From positions 2,703,501 through 2,767,500 of the forward strand of contig NZ_CP045649.1 of the NCBI RefSeq assembly GCF_009557055.1: a stretch of DNA of 64,000 nucleotides, written 5' to 3'. This document shows positions 52,672 through 62,109 of the stretch, piece after piece. Every line of letters starts with the position of its first letter. Position 1 is the first letter of the stretch. The notes under the pieces are model-generated. The model was not told where the DNA came from and did not search any database. It worked only from the letters and a program-made list of their open reading frames with translations. Source of the stretch: Nocardioides sp. dk884. Lineage in GTDB: Bacteria > Actinomycetota > Actinomycetes > Propionibacteriales > Nocardioidaceae. The position numbers were made by a program, and so were the translations under genes.

Positions 52672-53451
52672 GTGCTGATCCTGCTGCCTCCCAGCGAGGG
52701 CAAGGCCGCGCCCCGGCGTGGCCACCCGCTCGACCTCGCGACGCTGTCCCTGCCGGTCCTCACCGAGCCCCGCGCCCTGCTCCTGGACACGCTGGTCGAC
52801 CTCTGCTCGGGCGACCCCGAGAAGGCGGCCGAGGTGCTCGAGATCGGCCGCACCCAGCTCGCGCTGGTCGGCGCCAACGCGACCCTGCCGCAGGCGCCCA
52901 CAGCCCGCGCGGACGCCGTCTACACCGGGGTGCTGTACGACGCGTTGGATGTCGCGACCCTGTCCCCCGCCGCGAAGCGCCGCCTCGGCAGCCGGGTCGC
53001 GATCGCCTCGGCGCTGTTCGGCCTGGTCCGCCCGTCCGACCGGATCCCGGCGTACCGCCTCTCCGGCGGGACCAGCCTCCCCGGCGTCGGACCGGTCGCC
53101 GCGGTCTGGCGCGAGCACCTCGGCCCGGCCGTCACCGAGGCGCTCGGCGACGGGCTGCTCGTCGACCTGCGCTCGAGTGCGTACGCCGCGTTCTGGCGGG
53201 CGCCGGCCGACCTCGCGCCCCGGGTGGCCACCGTGCGGGTGCTGCACGAGTCCGGCGGCCGGCGCAAGGTGGTCAGCCACTTCAACAAGGCGACCAAGGG
53301 CCGCATCGTGCGCGCGCTGATGGAGTCCGGTGCCGCCCCGCACACGCCCGAGGCGCTGGCCGAGGTGCTGCGCGAGCTGTCCTGGCACGTCGAGGTGGGT
53401 GCCCCCACGGCGAAGGGCACCCAGCTCGACGTCGTCGTCAGCGACCTCTGA
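52672..53451 (+). CDS. yaaA: YaaA family peroxide stress protein
   Basis: A 259-residue DUF328/YaaA protein. Family signatures: MLILLPPSEGKA at the N-terminus, TGVLYDALD, ALFGLVRPSDRIPAYRLSGG, LVDLRSSAYAAFW and VVSHFNKATKGRIVRAL. E. coli YaaA lowers free iron and protects DNA from hydrogen peroxide; it has a helix-hairpin-helix-like DNA-binding fold. GTG start. It is divergent from the RNB gene and convergent with the RNase H fusion gene, so it is a single-gene unit. Confidence 0.93.
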   Translation: MLILLPPSEGKAAPRRGHPLDLATLSLPVLTEPRALLLDTLVDLCSGDPEKAAEVLEIGRTQLALVGANATLPQAPTARADAVYTGVLYDALDVATLSPAAKRRLGSRVAIASALFGLVRPSDRIPAYRLSGGTSLPGVGPVAAVWREHLGPAVTEALGDGLLVDLRSSAYAAFWRAPADLAPRVATVRVLHESGGRRKVVSHFNKATKGRIVRALMESGAAPHTPEALAEVLRELSWHVEVGAPTAKGTQLDVVVSDL

Positions 53452-53463
53452 GGAGGACCGCGG

Positions 53464-54678
53464 CTACCAGCGGGTCGGGTCCACGAACGTGTCGAGGCCC
53501 GGCGGCTGGGCGTTGTAGAGCCGCATCGAGGCGCGCGGCTCGCTCTCGCCGGGACCCGGCGGGTAGAACGACAGCACCGTCACCGACGCCGGGGTCAGCT
53601 CCATGCGGAACACCGCGTCGAGCGGTGCGCCGACGGCGTGCGCGACCAGCGTCTTGATCGGCGTGACGTGGCTGACCACCACGATCGTGCGCCCGGCGTG
53701 CTCGTCGAGCACGCGCTCCAGCCCGGCGAGGACGCGCTTCTCCACGACCCGGAAGGACTCCCCGCCGCGCGGGGCGTTGTCGAGCGAGCCCAGCCAGGAG
53801 TCCAGCTCCTCGCGGTGCCGCTCGGCGACCTCGCCGAAGGTGAGCCCGTCCCAGTGGCCGAACTCCATCTCCGCGAAGCCCGCCTCCTCGGCCAGCGGGA
53901 CGCCGAGGACCTCGCTGACGATCGCGGCCGACTCGCGGGTGCGGCGTACCGGCGAGGCGACGACCAGGTCGACCTGCTCGGCGATCGGGGCGATCCAGTC
54001 CGCGGTCGCGCGGACCTGGGCGCGCCCCTCGTCGCTGAGGCCCGGGTTGGCGCTGGCCAGGCCGCCGGAGAAGCGCTTCTCCAGGGTGTGGGCGGTGACG
54101 CCGTGGCGCACCAGGATCAGCGTGGTCGGGGCACCGGTGCCGGCCGACCAGCCGCGGGCCTGGGCCTGGATGCTGGCCGGGCGCTCGCCCTCCGCCGCCG
54201 AGGCGGGGCTCTCGATCTCCTCGATCAGCGACTCCTCGTCGCTGGTGTCGAGGTGCACGGTCACGCCGTGGCGGCGCCCGTCGAGGGCCTCGTTGGCGAG
54301 CCGGTCGGCGTAGGCGTTCTCGGCGCGCGGCACCCAGGTGTACGTCGTGCCGAACGGCGCGAGGCCGGTGGCCTCCGCGGCGAGCGGGATCATGTCGGGG
54401 TGCTTGATCTTCCAGCGCCCCGACATCTGCTCGACGACGAGCTTGGAGTCCATGCGGACCTCGACCTCGGCGTCGGGCGCGTGCGCGGCGGCCAGGCGCA
54501 GCCCGGCGATCAGCCCGGAGTACTCCGCGACGTTGTTGGTCGCCACCCCCAGGGTGGTGCCGTCCTCGGCGATCACCTCGCCGGTGTCGGCATCGCGGAG
54601 CACCGCGCCGTACGCCGACGGGCCGGGGTTGCCCCGCGAGCCGCCGTCGGCCTCGATGACGACGCGGCGCGCGCTCAC
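53464..54678 (-). CDS. Bifunctional RNase H / acid phosphatase (CobC-like)
   Basis: A 404-residue fusion conserved in actinobacteria (Rv2228c type). RNase HI domain (1-135) has the catalytic acids in VVIEADGGSRGNPGPSAYG, NNVAEYSGL, VRMDSKLVV and ENAYADRLANEA. A histidine-phosphatase domain (about 190-404) has TTLILVRHGVTAHT (RHG), ASPVRRTRESA, FAEMEFGHWDGLTFGEV and VVSHVTPIK (second His). The first part removes RNA from RNA-DNA hybrids; the phosphatase is linked to alpha-ribazole phosphate in cobalamin synthesis. The GTG overlaps the zinc-ribbon gene stop (GTGA). Third gene in a coupled operon. Confidence 0.92.
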   Translation of the reverse strand: MSARRVVIEADGGSRGNPGPSAYGAVLRDADTGEVIAEDGTTLGVATNNVAEYSGLIAGLRLAAAHAPDAEVEVRMDSKLVVEQMSGRWKIKHPDMIPLAAEATGLAPFGTTYTWVPRAENAYADRLANEALDGRRHGVTVHLDTSDEESLIEEIESPASAAEGERPASIQAQARGWSAGTGAPTTLILVRHGVTAHTLEKRFSGGLASANPGLSDEGRAQVRATADWIAPIAEQVDLVVASPVRRTRESAAIVSEVLGVPLAEEAGFAEMEFGHWDGLTFGEVAERHREELDSWLGSLDNAPRGGESFRVVEKRVLAGLERVLDEHAGRTIVVVSHVTPIKTLVAHAVGAPLDAVFRMELTPASVTVLSFYPPGPGESEPRASMRLYNAQPPGLDTFVDPTRW

Positions 54679-55418
54679 AGCCCGGACTCGGCGGTGCGCA
54701 CCAGGATGCGCGAGCACTCCTCGCACCGCACGACCGTGTCGGCCGGCGTCGCCTTGATCGAGGCGATCTCGGCGGCGTCGATGCCGAGCTGGCAGCCGTT
54801 GCAGCGACGCTGGCGCAGCTCGGCCGCGCCGATGCCGGCCTTGGCCGCGCGCAGCTTGTCGTAGAGCGCCAGCAGGTCGGTCGGCAGGCCCTCCACGGCC
54901 GGACCGCGCTGGGCCTCGACGTCGACGAGCTTGGCGTCGAGCTCGCGCTGCTTCTCCTCGCGGGAGGCCTCGAGCTCGGTGATCTCCGCCTCGGTCTCGG
55001 TGAGCATGGTGGTGAGCTCGTCGAGGCGGGCCTGGGCGGTCTCGAGGCGCTCCATGACCTCGAGCTCCTGGTCCTCCAGGCTCGCGATGCGACGCTCGAG
55101 GGACTGCAGCTCGTGGCCCATCCGCTCGAGGTCGCGCGGGTTGGCGATCAGGCCCTGGTCGATGCGGTCGCGGTCGCGGTCGCGGCGGGTCTTGACCTGC
55201 TCGACGTCGGCGTCGACCTTGGACTGCTCCAGGGTCAGGTCGTCGACGTCGATGCGGGCGTCACGGACGAGGTTGGCGACGTCGGCGCGCTTGGCGGACA
55301 GCTCGGCGAGGCGGGCGATCTCGGGGAGGCGGGCACGCTGGTGCCGCAGCTGGTCGGCGCGGGTGTCGAGCGCCTGGACATCGAGAAGCTTCAGCTGGGC
55401 GTACGGGTCGGCTTTCAG
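54675..55418 (-). CDS. Coiled-coil zinc-ribbon protein (Rv2229c-like)
   Basis: A 247-residue protein: a long antiparallel coiled coil (about 10-190, e.g. LRHQRARLPEIARLAELSAK and LEDQELEVMERLETAQ), then a four-Cys zinc ribbon (RRCNGCQLGI, then VVRCEECSRILV). Rv2229c-type proteins sit with the RNase H/CobC fusion; their role is unknown, perhaps RNA- or DNA-related. No ATG, GTG or TTG lies near the natural start; a CTG at 55418 (LKADPYAQ) has AGGAG 7 nt upstream and overlaps the Nif3 stop as CTGA. A far upstream start would overlap Nif3 by over 130 nt. Confidence 0.85.
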   Translation of the reverse strand: MKADPYAQLKLLDVQALDTRADQLRHQRARLPEIARLAELSAKRADVANLVRDARIDVDDLTLEQSKVDADVEQVKTRRDRDRDRIDQGLIANPRDLERMGHELQSLERRIASLEDQELEVMERLETAQARLDELTTMLTETEAEITELEASREEKQRELDAKLVDVEAQRGPAVEGLPTDLLALYDKLRAAKAGIGAAELRQRRCNGCQLGIDAAEIASIKATPADTVVRCEECSRILVRTAESGL

Positions 55419-56575
55419 CGCGGGGCTCCTGGTGCTTCGGGGTGGGACGGACGGAAGGTCCACGGATCGGTGCACGTCGTGCTGACCCGGGTCTCCACCG
55501 TATCGCCCCGCGCCTGCTTCACGCGCGCCTCCACGACCGGCAGCCAGGTCCACTCCGCCGCCCAGTGCGCCACGTCCACGAGGGCGGGGCCGCCCTTCTC
55601 CACGAACTCGGACGCCGGGTGGTGCCGCAGGTCACTCGTGACGTAGACGTCGGCGTCAGTGCCGGCGACCGTGTCGAGCAGGAAGTCGCCCGATCCGCCG
55701 CACAGCGCCACGCGTCGTACCGCTCGGTCGGGGTCACCCGCGACCCGCACGCCGTGGGCGGTCGCGGGCAGCGCGGCGGCGATGGCCTGCGCGAACTCCC
55801 CCAGCGTGGTGCGCTCGACGGTCCCGATGCGCCCGGTCCCGGTCGCGGCGATCTGCGGGTCCGCCAGCTCGACCACGTCGTACGCCGGCTCCTCGTAGGG
55901 GTGCGCCCGCAGCAGCGCGGTGACCACGCGGGCGCGCAGGTGGCGCTCCAGCACGACCTCCACGCGCTCCTCGGCGACCACCTCGGGCACGCCGACCGCG
56001 CCGATGCTCGGCTGGGCGCCCGCCAGCGGGCGGAAGCGGCCCTGCCCCGGGGTGGAGAACGATGCGTGGTCGTAGTCCCCGATCCGGCCAGCGCCCGCCT
56101 CGGCCAGCGCCGCGCGCACGACCTGGGCGGCGTCGACCGGCACGAAGACGGTCAGCTTGTCGAGGGCGGCCGCGGGGGCCGGGAGGATCGGGCGCAGGTC
56201 GCTCAGCCCGAGCGCGTGGGCGAGCGCCTCGGAGACGCCGCCCTCGGCCTGGTCGGCGTTGGTGTGGGCGGTGAGCAGCCCGCACCCCGCCTTGGCCAGG
56301 GTGGCGAGGGTGCGTCCCTTGGGGGTGGTGGCCGGGACGCCGTGGACGGCCTTGAGGAACAGCGGGTGGTGCACGACCAGCAGGTCCGCGCCCCACGCGG
56401 CGGCCTCGCGGGCCACGGCCTCGGTCGGGTCGACGGCGAACATCACCTTCGAGACCCGGGCGTCGGGGTCACCCAGCACGAGCCCGACGGCGTCCCATGA
56501 CTCCGCACTGGCCGGCGGGTACCACCCGTGGAGCAGGTCGACGAGGTCGCGCAGGGTCGGCTCGGAGGAGGGCAT
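55415..56575 (-). CDS. Nif3-like dinuclear metal centre protein
   Basis: A 386-residue Nif3/YqfO-type protein with the conserved metal-binding blocks SWDAVGLVLGDP, LLVVHHPLFLKAV (His-His), LLTAHTNADQAEGGVSEALA and, near the end, YVTSDLRHHPASEFVEKG with VDVAHWAAEW. A roughly 100-residue insert between about 130 and 235 fits the PII-like domain of longer members. Function is uncertain (older name GTP cyclohydrolase I type 2). TAGCCT ends 7 nt before the ATG, so it is probably leaderless. It is first of the Nif3/zinc-ribbon/RNase H operon. Confidence 0.9.
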   Translation of the reverse strand: MPSSEPTLRDLVDLLHGWYPPASAESWDAVGLVLGDPDARVSKVMFAVDPTEAVAREAAAWGADLLVVHHPLFLKAVHGVPATTPKGRTLATLAKAGCGLLTAHTNADQAEGGVSEALAHALGLSDLRPILPAPAAALDKLTVFVPVDAAQVVRAALAEAGAGRIGDYDHASFSTPGQGRFRPLAGAQPSIGAVGVPEVVAEERVEVVLERHLRARVVTALLRAHPYEEPAYDVVELADPQIAATGTGRIGTVERTTLGEFAQAIAAALPATAHGVRVAGDPDRAVRRVALCGGSGDFLLDTVAGTDADVYVTSDLRHHPASEFVEKGGPALVDVAHWAAEWTWLPVVEARVKQARGDTVETRVSTTCTDPWTFRPSHPEAPGAPR

Positions 56576-56582
56576 GGCGCTC

Positions 56583-56588
56583 AGGCTA
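56583..56588 (-). promoter_or_regulatory. -10 element of leaderless nif3-like gene
   Basis: TAGCCT on the minus strand, 7 nt before the ATG at 56575. Confidence 0.55.
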
Positions 56589-56614
56589 GCGGGGGGATGC
56601 GCAGGCACCCGGAC

Positions 56615-56620
56615 TACGCT
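56615..56620 (+). promoter_or_regulatory. -10 element of leaderless mhuD-like gene
   Basis: TACGCT ends exactly 7 nt before the ATG at 56628; no Shine-Dalgarno is present. Confidence 0.55.
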
Positions 56621-56627
56621 CGGGCTC

Positions 56628-56936
56628 ATGTCAGTCGTGAAGATCAACGCCATCTCGGTTCCCCCGCAGGCCGCCGAGGAGCTCGAGCGCCGCTTCGCCG
56701 CGCGCGCCCACACCGTCGAGGGCTCGCCCGGCTTCGAGGGCTTCGAGCTGCTCCGACCGACCGCCGGAGAGGAGCGCTACTTCGTCGTCACCCGCTGGGC
56801 CGACGAGGAGTCCTTCGCCGCCTGGCGCGACGGCGACGCCCGCACCGCCCACGCCGGCCAGCACGGCAAGCCCGTCGCCTCCGGCGCCGAGCTCCTGGAG
56901 TTCGAGGTCGTCCTCGACGTCAAGCCCTCCGCCTGA
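56628..56936 (+). CDS. mhuD: MhuD-type haem-degrading monooxygenase
   Basis: A 102-residue ferredoxin-like ABM-fold enzyme, very like Mycobacterium MhuD (Rv3592) throughout: SVVKINAISVP, HTVEGSPGFEGFELLRP, GEERYFVVTRW and ELLEFEVVLDV. The residues needed by MhuD to bind and ruffle haem are at the same numbers: Asn7, Trp66 and His75. MhuD opens haem to mycobilin and frees iron without CO. It is probably leaderless. Divergent from nif3. No haem uptake genes are near in this window, so its haem source is unknown. Confidence 0.9.
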   Translation: MSVVKINAISVPPQAAEELERRFAARAHTVEGSPGFEGFELLRPTAGEERYFVVTRWADEESFAAWRDGDARTAHAGQHGKPVASGAELLEFEVVLDVKPSA

Positions 56937-56945
56937 CCCCTCTCG

Positions 56946-57023
56946 CCGAGTCGGCGCCAATGGCGGCCCCAGTCGGCGCCAGTGGCGCCGACTCGGCGCA
57001 CCATTCGTGCCGACTCGGCGGGG
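56946..57023. repeat. Intergenic repeat array B (same family as array A, mixed orientation)
   Basis: Contains CCGAGTCGGCGCCAATGG (56946-56963), a perfect palindrome AGTCGGCGCC-AGT-GGCGCCGACT (56971-56993), and a variant CCATTCGTGCCGACTCGGC (57001-57019). It fills the convergent gap between the MhuD gene and the acyl-CoA synthetase gene. On the minus-strand gene side it ends with GGCGGGG, as array A does. Confidence 0.85.
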
Positions 57024-57024
57024 G

Positions 57025-58557
<1,533 letters not shown>

Positions 58558-58620
58558 GGCATCTCCTCCGAGCATCGATGGTGACGCAGGCCACTGTAGT
58601 GATCGACCCGCTCCGCGCAG

Positions 58621-58636
58621 ATGAGAGCCCTCTCAT
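58621..58636. promoter_or_regulatory. Palindrome ATGAGAG-CC-CTCTCAT (shared operator, copy 1)
   Basis: Perfect 7-bp arms, 45 bp before the operon with the two-component system. The core TGAGAGCnCTCTCA recurs at 62654-62667. TCTCATGCGG and TCCTCACGCG, next to each other from 58631, look like direct repeats of the kind bound by OmpR-type regulators. Confidence 0.65.
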
Positions 58637-58681
58637 GCGGTCCTCACGCGCGGCCCATGATGAGGCAGGATCATCCGCACC

Positions 58682-59035
58682 ATGAGCAAGCTGTGGCAGG
58701 TCCTCCTCGGGCTCGGCCTGGTGCTGCCCCTGGGCGGGTACGTCGCGGGCTCGCTCGCCGCCACCTCCGCCGAGGACCCCGCCCCCCGCCCTCCGATCGT
58801 GCTGGAGACGACGTCCTCCGACGGCCGGCCGGTGCCGGGCACGACGTTCTCCCCCGCGCCCGGCACCGGGGAGCGCGAGGACCCCGAGGACGACATCGAG
58901 GTCGTCGTCCCGCAGCCGGGCGAGGTCGGCCCCGACGACACAGACGACACAGACGACACCGAGGACACCGACGACGCAGACGACCTCGACGAGGCAGATG
59001 ACCTCGACGACCGGGACGGGGACGACGACGACTGA
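58682..59035 (+). CDS. Small acidic exported protein
   Basis: A 117-residue protein. Signal-like helix (KLWQVLLGLGLVLPLGGYVAGSLA), a Pro/Thr-rich middle, then an Asp-dominated tail containing DDTDDTDDTEDTDD. It is presumably exported or membrane-anchored, and might bind Ca or other cations. Not recognised. Its end overlaps the start chosen for the histidine kinase gene by 38 nt, so it is the first gene of the two-component operon and may be an accessory sensor protein. Confidence 0.6.
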   Translation: MSKLWQVLLGLGLVLPLGGYVAGSLAATSAEDPAPRPPIVLETTSSDGRPVPGTTFSPAPGTGEREDPEDDIEVVVPQPGEVGPDDTDDTDDTEDTDDADDLDEADDLDDRDGDDDD

Positions 59036-60491
59036 GCACCCGGCCTCGCGCCCGGACGCCCGACTGCGCAGGTCGGGCGTCTCCGTGCGCGCCCGCATCA
59101 CCTTCACCGTGGCGCTGCTGGTCGGCCTGACCCTCGGCGGCGCCGGCCTCATCGTCTACCTGGTGGAGAGCCAGCGCATCGAGGCGCAGACCACCGAGGA
59201 GGTCGAGCAGGAGCTCGACGAGTTCGACCTGCTGAGCCGCGAGGGCGTCGACCCGCAGACCGGCGCGCCGTTCGCGTCGGTCAAGGACGTCCTGGTGCTG
59301 TTCATGGAGCGCAACGTCCCCGACGACGACGAGCTGCTCGTCGGCTGGGTCGGCGACCGTCCGGTGGTGCGCTCCCCCGCGGACCCGCTGGCCGAGGACC
59401 CCGCGTTCCAGGCCGCGGCGCGCCCACTGGTGAGGGACGGCGGCAGCGCCCGGCTGGAGACCTCCGAGAGCGAGATCCTGATCGCCAGCCAGCCGCTGAC
59501 CCGCGGACGCGAGCGCGGCGCGCTGCTGGTGGTGATCAAGCTCGCCGAGGACCGTGCGGAGCTGATCGACACGATGCGCACCTACGCCGTGGTCTCGCTG
59601 CTGTCGATGCTGCTGATCACGGCGTTCGCGTTCTGGCAGGCCGGCCGCCTGCTGGCGCCGCTGCGCACGCTGCGCGAGACCGCCGACGAGCTGGGCGCCA
59701 CCGACCTGTCGCGCCGCATCCCCGAGTCCGGCAACGACGACATCACCGCACTGACCCGCACCGTCAACAGCATGCTGGCGCGCCTGGACTCCGCGTTCGC
59801 CCGCCAGCGCGAGTTCCTCGACGACGCCGGTCACGAGCTCAAGACACCCCTGACCGTGCTGCGCGGACACCTCGAGCTCCTCGATGTCGGCAGCCCCCAG
59901 GACGTGGCCGAGACCAAGGAGCTCCTGCTCGACGAGGTGGACCGGATGTCGCGACTGGTCGGCGACCTGATCCTGCTCGCCAAGAGCGACCGTCCGGACT
60001 TCGTCCGGCTCGCGCCGGTGGACCTCGCTGCGCTCACCGACGACGTGGCCGCCAAGGCCCGCGGGCTCGGCGAGCGGCACTGGGTCGTCGACTCCCGCGC
60101 CGAGGGCACGGCGTACGCCGACGCGCAGCGGCTGACCCAGGCCGTGCTCGCCCTGTGCGACAACGCCATCAAGCACACCGGGCCCGGCGACACCATCGCC
60201 GTCGGCTCGGCGCGCGACGCCTCCGGGCTGCACTGGTGGGTACGCGACACCGGCCCGGGCGTCCCCGAGGCGGACCGCGAGAGGATCTTCGAGCGCTTCG
60301 GCCGCAGCACGGTCCCGGCCGACGACGAGGGCTTCGGCCTCGGCCTGTCCATCGTCCGCGCCATCGCCCAGGCCCACGGCGGCACGGTGGCGCTGGACCC
60401 GACCTGGACGGAGGGGACCAAGGTGGTCCTGACCGTCCCCACCCGCACCCGCACCCAGCACCCGGAGGTCCCCGCGTGGCCCGCATCCTGA
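58998..60491 (+). CDS. Membrane histidine kinase (HAMP type)
   Basis: A 497-residue sensor kinase. Helix 1 is RARITFTVALLVGLTLGGAGLIVYLV, then a 130-residue extracytoplasmic domain, helix 2 (TYAVVSLLSMLLITAFAFWQAG), HAMP (RLLAPLRTLRETADELGATDLSRRIP), HisKA (REFLDDAGHELKTPLTVLRGHLE, phospho-His) and HATPase (LCDNAIKHTGPGD, WVRDTGPGVP, GFGLGLSIVRAIAQAHGG). ATG at 58998 overlaps the preceding gene; GTG at 59085 (VRARIT) is a good alternative start. It overlaps the regulator gene by 16 nt. The signal is unknown. Confidence 0.9.
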   Translation: MTSTTGTGTTTTEHPASRPDARLRRSGVSVRARITFTVALLVGLTLGGAGLIVYLVESQRIEAQTTEEVEQELDEFDLLSREGVDPQTGAPFASVKDVLVLFMERNVPDDDELLVGWVGDRPVVRSPADPLAEDPAFQAAARPLVRDGGSARLETSESEILIASQPLTRGRERGALLVVIKLAEDRAELIDTMRTYAVVSLLSMLLITAFAFWQAGRLLAPLRTLRETADELGATDLSRRIPESGNDDITALTRTVNSMLARLDSAFARQREFLDDAGHELKTPLTVLRGHLELLDVGSPQDVAETKELLLDEVDRMSRLVGDLILLAKSDRPDFVRLAPVDLAALTDDVAAKARGLGERHWVVDSRAEGTAYADAQRLTQAVLALCDNAIKHTGPGDTIAVGSARDASGLHWWVRDTGPGVPEADRERIFERFGRSTVPADDEGFGLGLSIVRAIAQAHGGTVALDPTWTEGTKVVLTVPTRTRTQHPEVPAWPAS

Positions 60492-61153
60492 TCGTCGAGG
60501 ACGAGGCGCGCATCGCGTCCTTCGTCGCCAAGGGCCTGCGCGCCGAGGGCCATCTGGCCACCGTCGTCGGCGACGGCCCCGGCGGGCTGGACCGCGCCCT
60601 GAGCGGGGACTTCGACCTGATGGTCCTCGACATCGGGCTGCCCGGGATGGACGGCTTCGCCGTGCTCGAGCAGCTGCGCGCCCAGGGCTCACGGATGCCC
60701 GTGATCGTGCTCACCGCACGGGACTCGGTGACCGACACCGTGTCGGCGTTGGAGGGCGGCGCCGACGACTACATGCCGAAGCCGTTCCGCTTCGCCGAGC
60801 TCATCGCCCGGGTGCGGCTGCGCCTGCGCCAGGCCCAGCCGGGCGGCGAGGCCGGCGCCCGCGACACGGTGGACGCCGGCGGACTGCGCCTCGACCTGCG
60901 CACCCGCCGCGCCACCGTCGCCGGGCGCCAGGTCGACCTGTCCGCCCGGGAGTTCTCCCTCGCCGAGATCTTCATGCTCAACCCCGGCCAGGTGCTGTCG
61001 CGCGAGCAGCTCCTCGACCACGTCTGGGGCCTCGACTTCGACCCCGGCTCCAACGTCGTCGACGTGTACGTCGGCTACCTGCGCCGCAAGTTCGGCGCGG
61101 CCCGCATCGAGACCGTGCGGGGCATGGGCTACCGCTTCGTCAGCGCACCTTGA
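60476..61153 (+). CDS. OmpR-type response regulator
   Basis: A 225-residue regulator. Receiver domain (1-115) with ARILIVEDEARIASFVAKGL, phospho-Asp in LMVLDIGLPGMDG, Thr in VIVLTARDS and Lys in YMPKPFRF. Winged-helix DNA-binding domain (130-225) with VDLSAREFSLAEIFMLNPGQVLSREQLLDHVWG and VVDVYVGYLRRKFG. The usual E-x-LL after the Phe is replaced by SLAEIFML. The GTG is preceded by GGAGG. Its 3' end overlaps the convergent kinase gene by 14 nt. The palindrome TGAGAGCnCTCTCA is a candidate target. Confidence 0.92.
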   Translation: MARILIVEDEARIASFVAKGLRAEGHLATVVGDGPGGLDRALSGDFDLMVLDIGLPGMDGFAVLEQLRAQGSRMPVIVLTARDSVTDTVSALEGGADDYMPKPFRFAELIARVRLRLRQAQPGGEAGARDTVDAGGLRLDLRTRRATVAGRQVDLSAREFSLAEIFMLNPGQVLSREQLLDHVWGLDFDPGSNVVDVYVGYLRRKFGAARIETVRGMGYRFVSAP

Positions 61154-62057
61154 ACCCGGCGAAGCGCGCCCGCGGCTGACGCGCCAGGGCCGGCTCCAGC
61201 ATCTCGGCGAACTCTGCCGGCAGCGGTCGGCGCGCGGGGTCCTTGTCCAGGCCGGCGTGCAGCGCCTCGACGACCTCGCCGGGCACTCCGTCGGGCAGCG
61301 CGCGCGGCGCCTGGACCAGCTGCGGCCACCGCTCGCGTACGTCGCGGGCCTTCAGGTCCCCCGACTCGAAGGGCCGGTAGCCGGCCACGGCCTCGAACAC
61401 CGTCGCGGCCAGCCCCCACACGTCGCTCGCCGGGCACGGCACCCCCGCGCCCCCGGGGTCGGCCTGCTCGGGGGCGAGGTAGGCGTCGGTGCCGATCACG
61501 CTGCGCAGGGAGCCGGCCGCGTCGACCGGACGGGCCACCGAGAGGTCGATCAGCCGGGCCGGCGCGCCCATGATCACGTTGGCCGCCTTGATGTCCAGGT
61601 GGGTCCACCCGAGGCCGCGCAGGTAGTGCAGTGCGCCGGCGACCTCGATCGCCAGCGGCAGGTACTGCTGCTCGGGGAGCGGGCCGTACCTGCGCACCAG
61701 CGTGGACAGGCGCGGCCCGTCGACCTGTTCGAGGACGACGTGGGGCCGCGGCCCGTCCAGCCGGTGCCGCAGGGCGCGCACCACCACCGGGTGGTTGACG
61801 GTCGCGAGCGCCTCCACCTCGCGGCGCAGGCCACGCAGGCTGTCCGGGTCCTCGACCTGCCCCGGCCGCAGCACCTTCACCACCACCGGCCCGTAGGTGA
61901 CCTCGTCGAAGGCGAGGTAGGCCTCGTAGGCCGACCCGCCGCCGAGCAGCCGCACGACACTGAGCTCTGGCGTGATCGGCTCGCCCTCGCGCAGGTCCCA
62001 CCCGTCGCGGGCCGTCTCCGGGACCGCGGCGCGCGGCGGGGCGGTGGTGACGTTCAT
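61140..62057 (-). CDS. Ser/Thr protein kinase, soluble
   Basis: A 305-residue Hanks-type kinase without membrane helix or extracellular domain. Gly loop RLLGGGSAYEAYLA, Lys in VVVKVLRP, Glu in LRREVEAL, catalytic loop GWTHLDIKAANVIMG, metal Asp in LIDLSVARP (DLS instead of DFG), activation segment IGTDAYLAPEQAD, and SDVWGLAATVFEAVAGYRPF. All catalytic residues are present, so it should be active. ATG with GGAGGAG upstream. It lies 52 nt after the Arg/Asp-rich exported protein gene, probably cotranscribed. Its substrate could be that operon's or the two-component system's proteins (inference). Confidence 0.9.
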   Translation of the reverse strand: MNVTTAPPRAAVPETARDGWDLREGEPITPELSVVRLLGGGSAYEAYLAFDEVTYGPVVVKVLRPGQVEDPDSLRGLRREVEALATVNHPVVVRALRHRLDGPRPHVVLEQVDGPRLSTLVRRYGPLPEQQYLPLAIEVAGALHYLRGLGWTHLDIKAANVIMGAPARLIDLSVARPVDAAGSLRSVIGTDAYLAPEQADPGGAGVPCPASDVWGLAATVFEAVAGYRPFESGDLKARDVRERWPQLVQAPRALPDGVPGEVVEALHAGLDKDPARRPLPAEFAEMLEPALARQPRARFAGFKVR

Positions 62058-62109
62058 CGGCTCTCCTCCTTGGTGGTCGCGCCTTGCTGGTCGCGCCTGG
62101 GGGCGTCGC

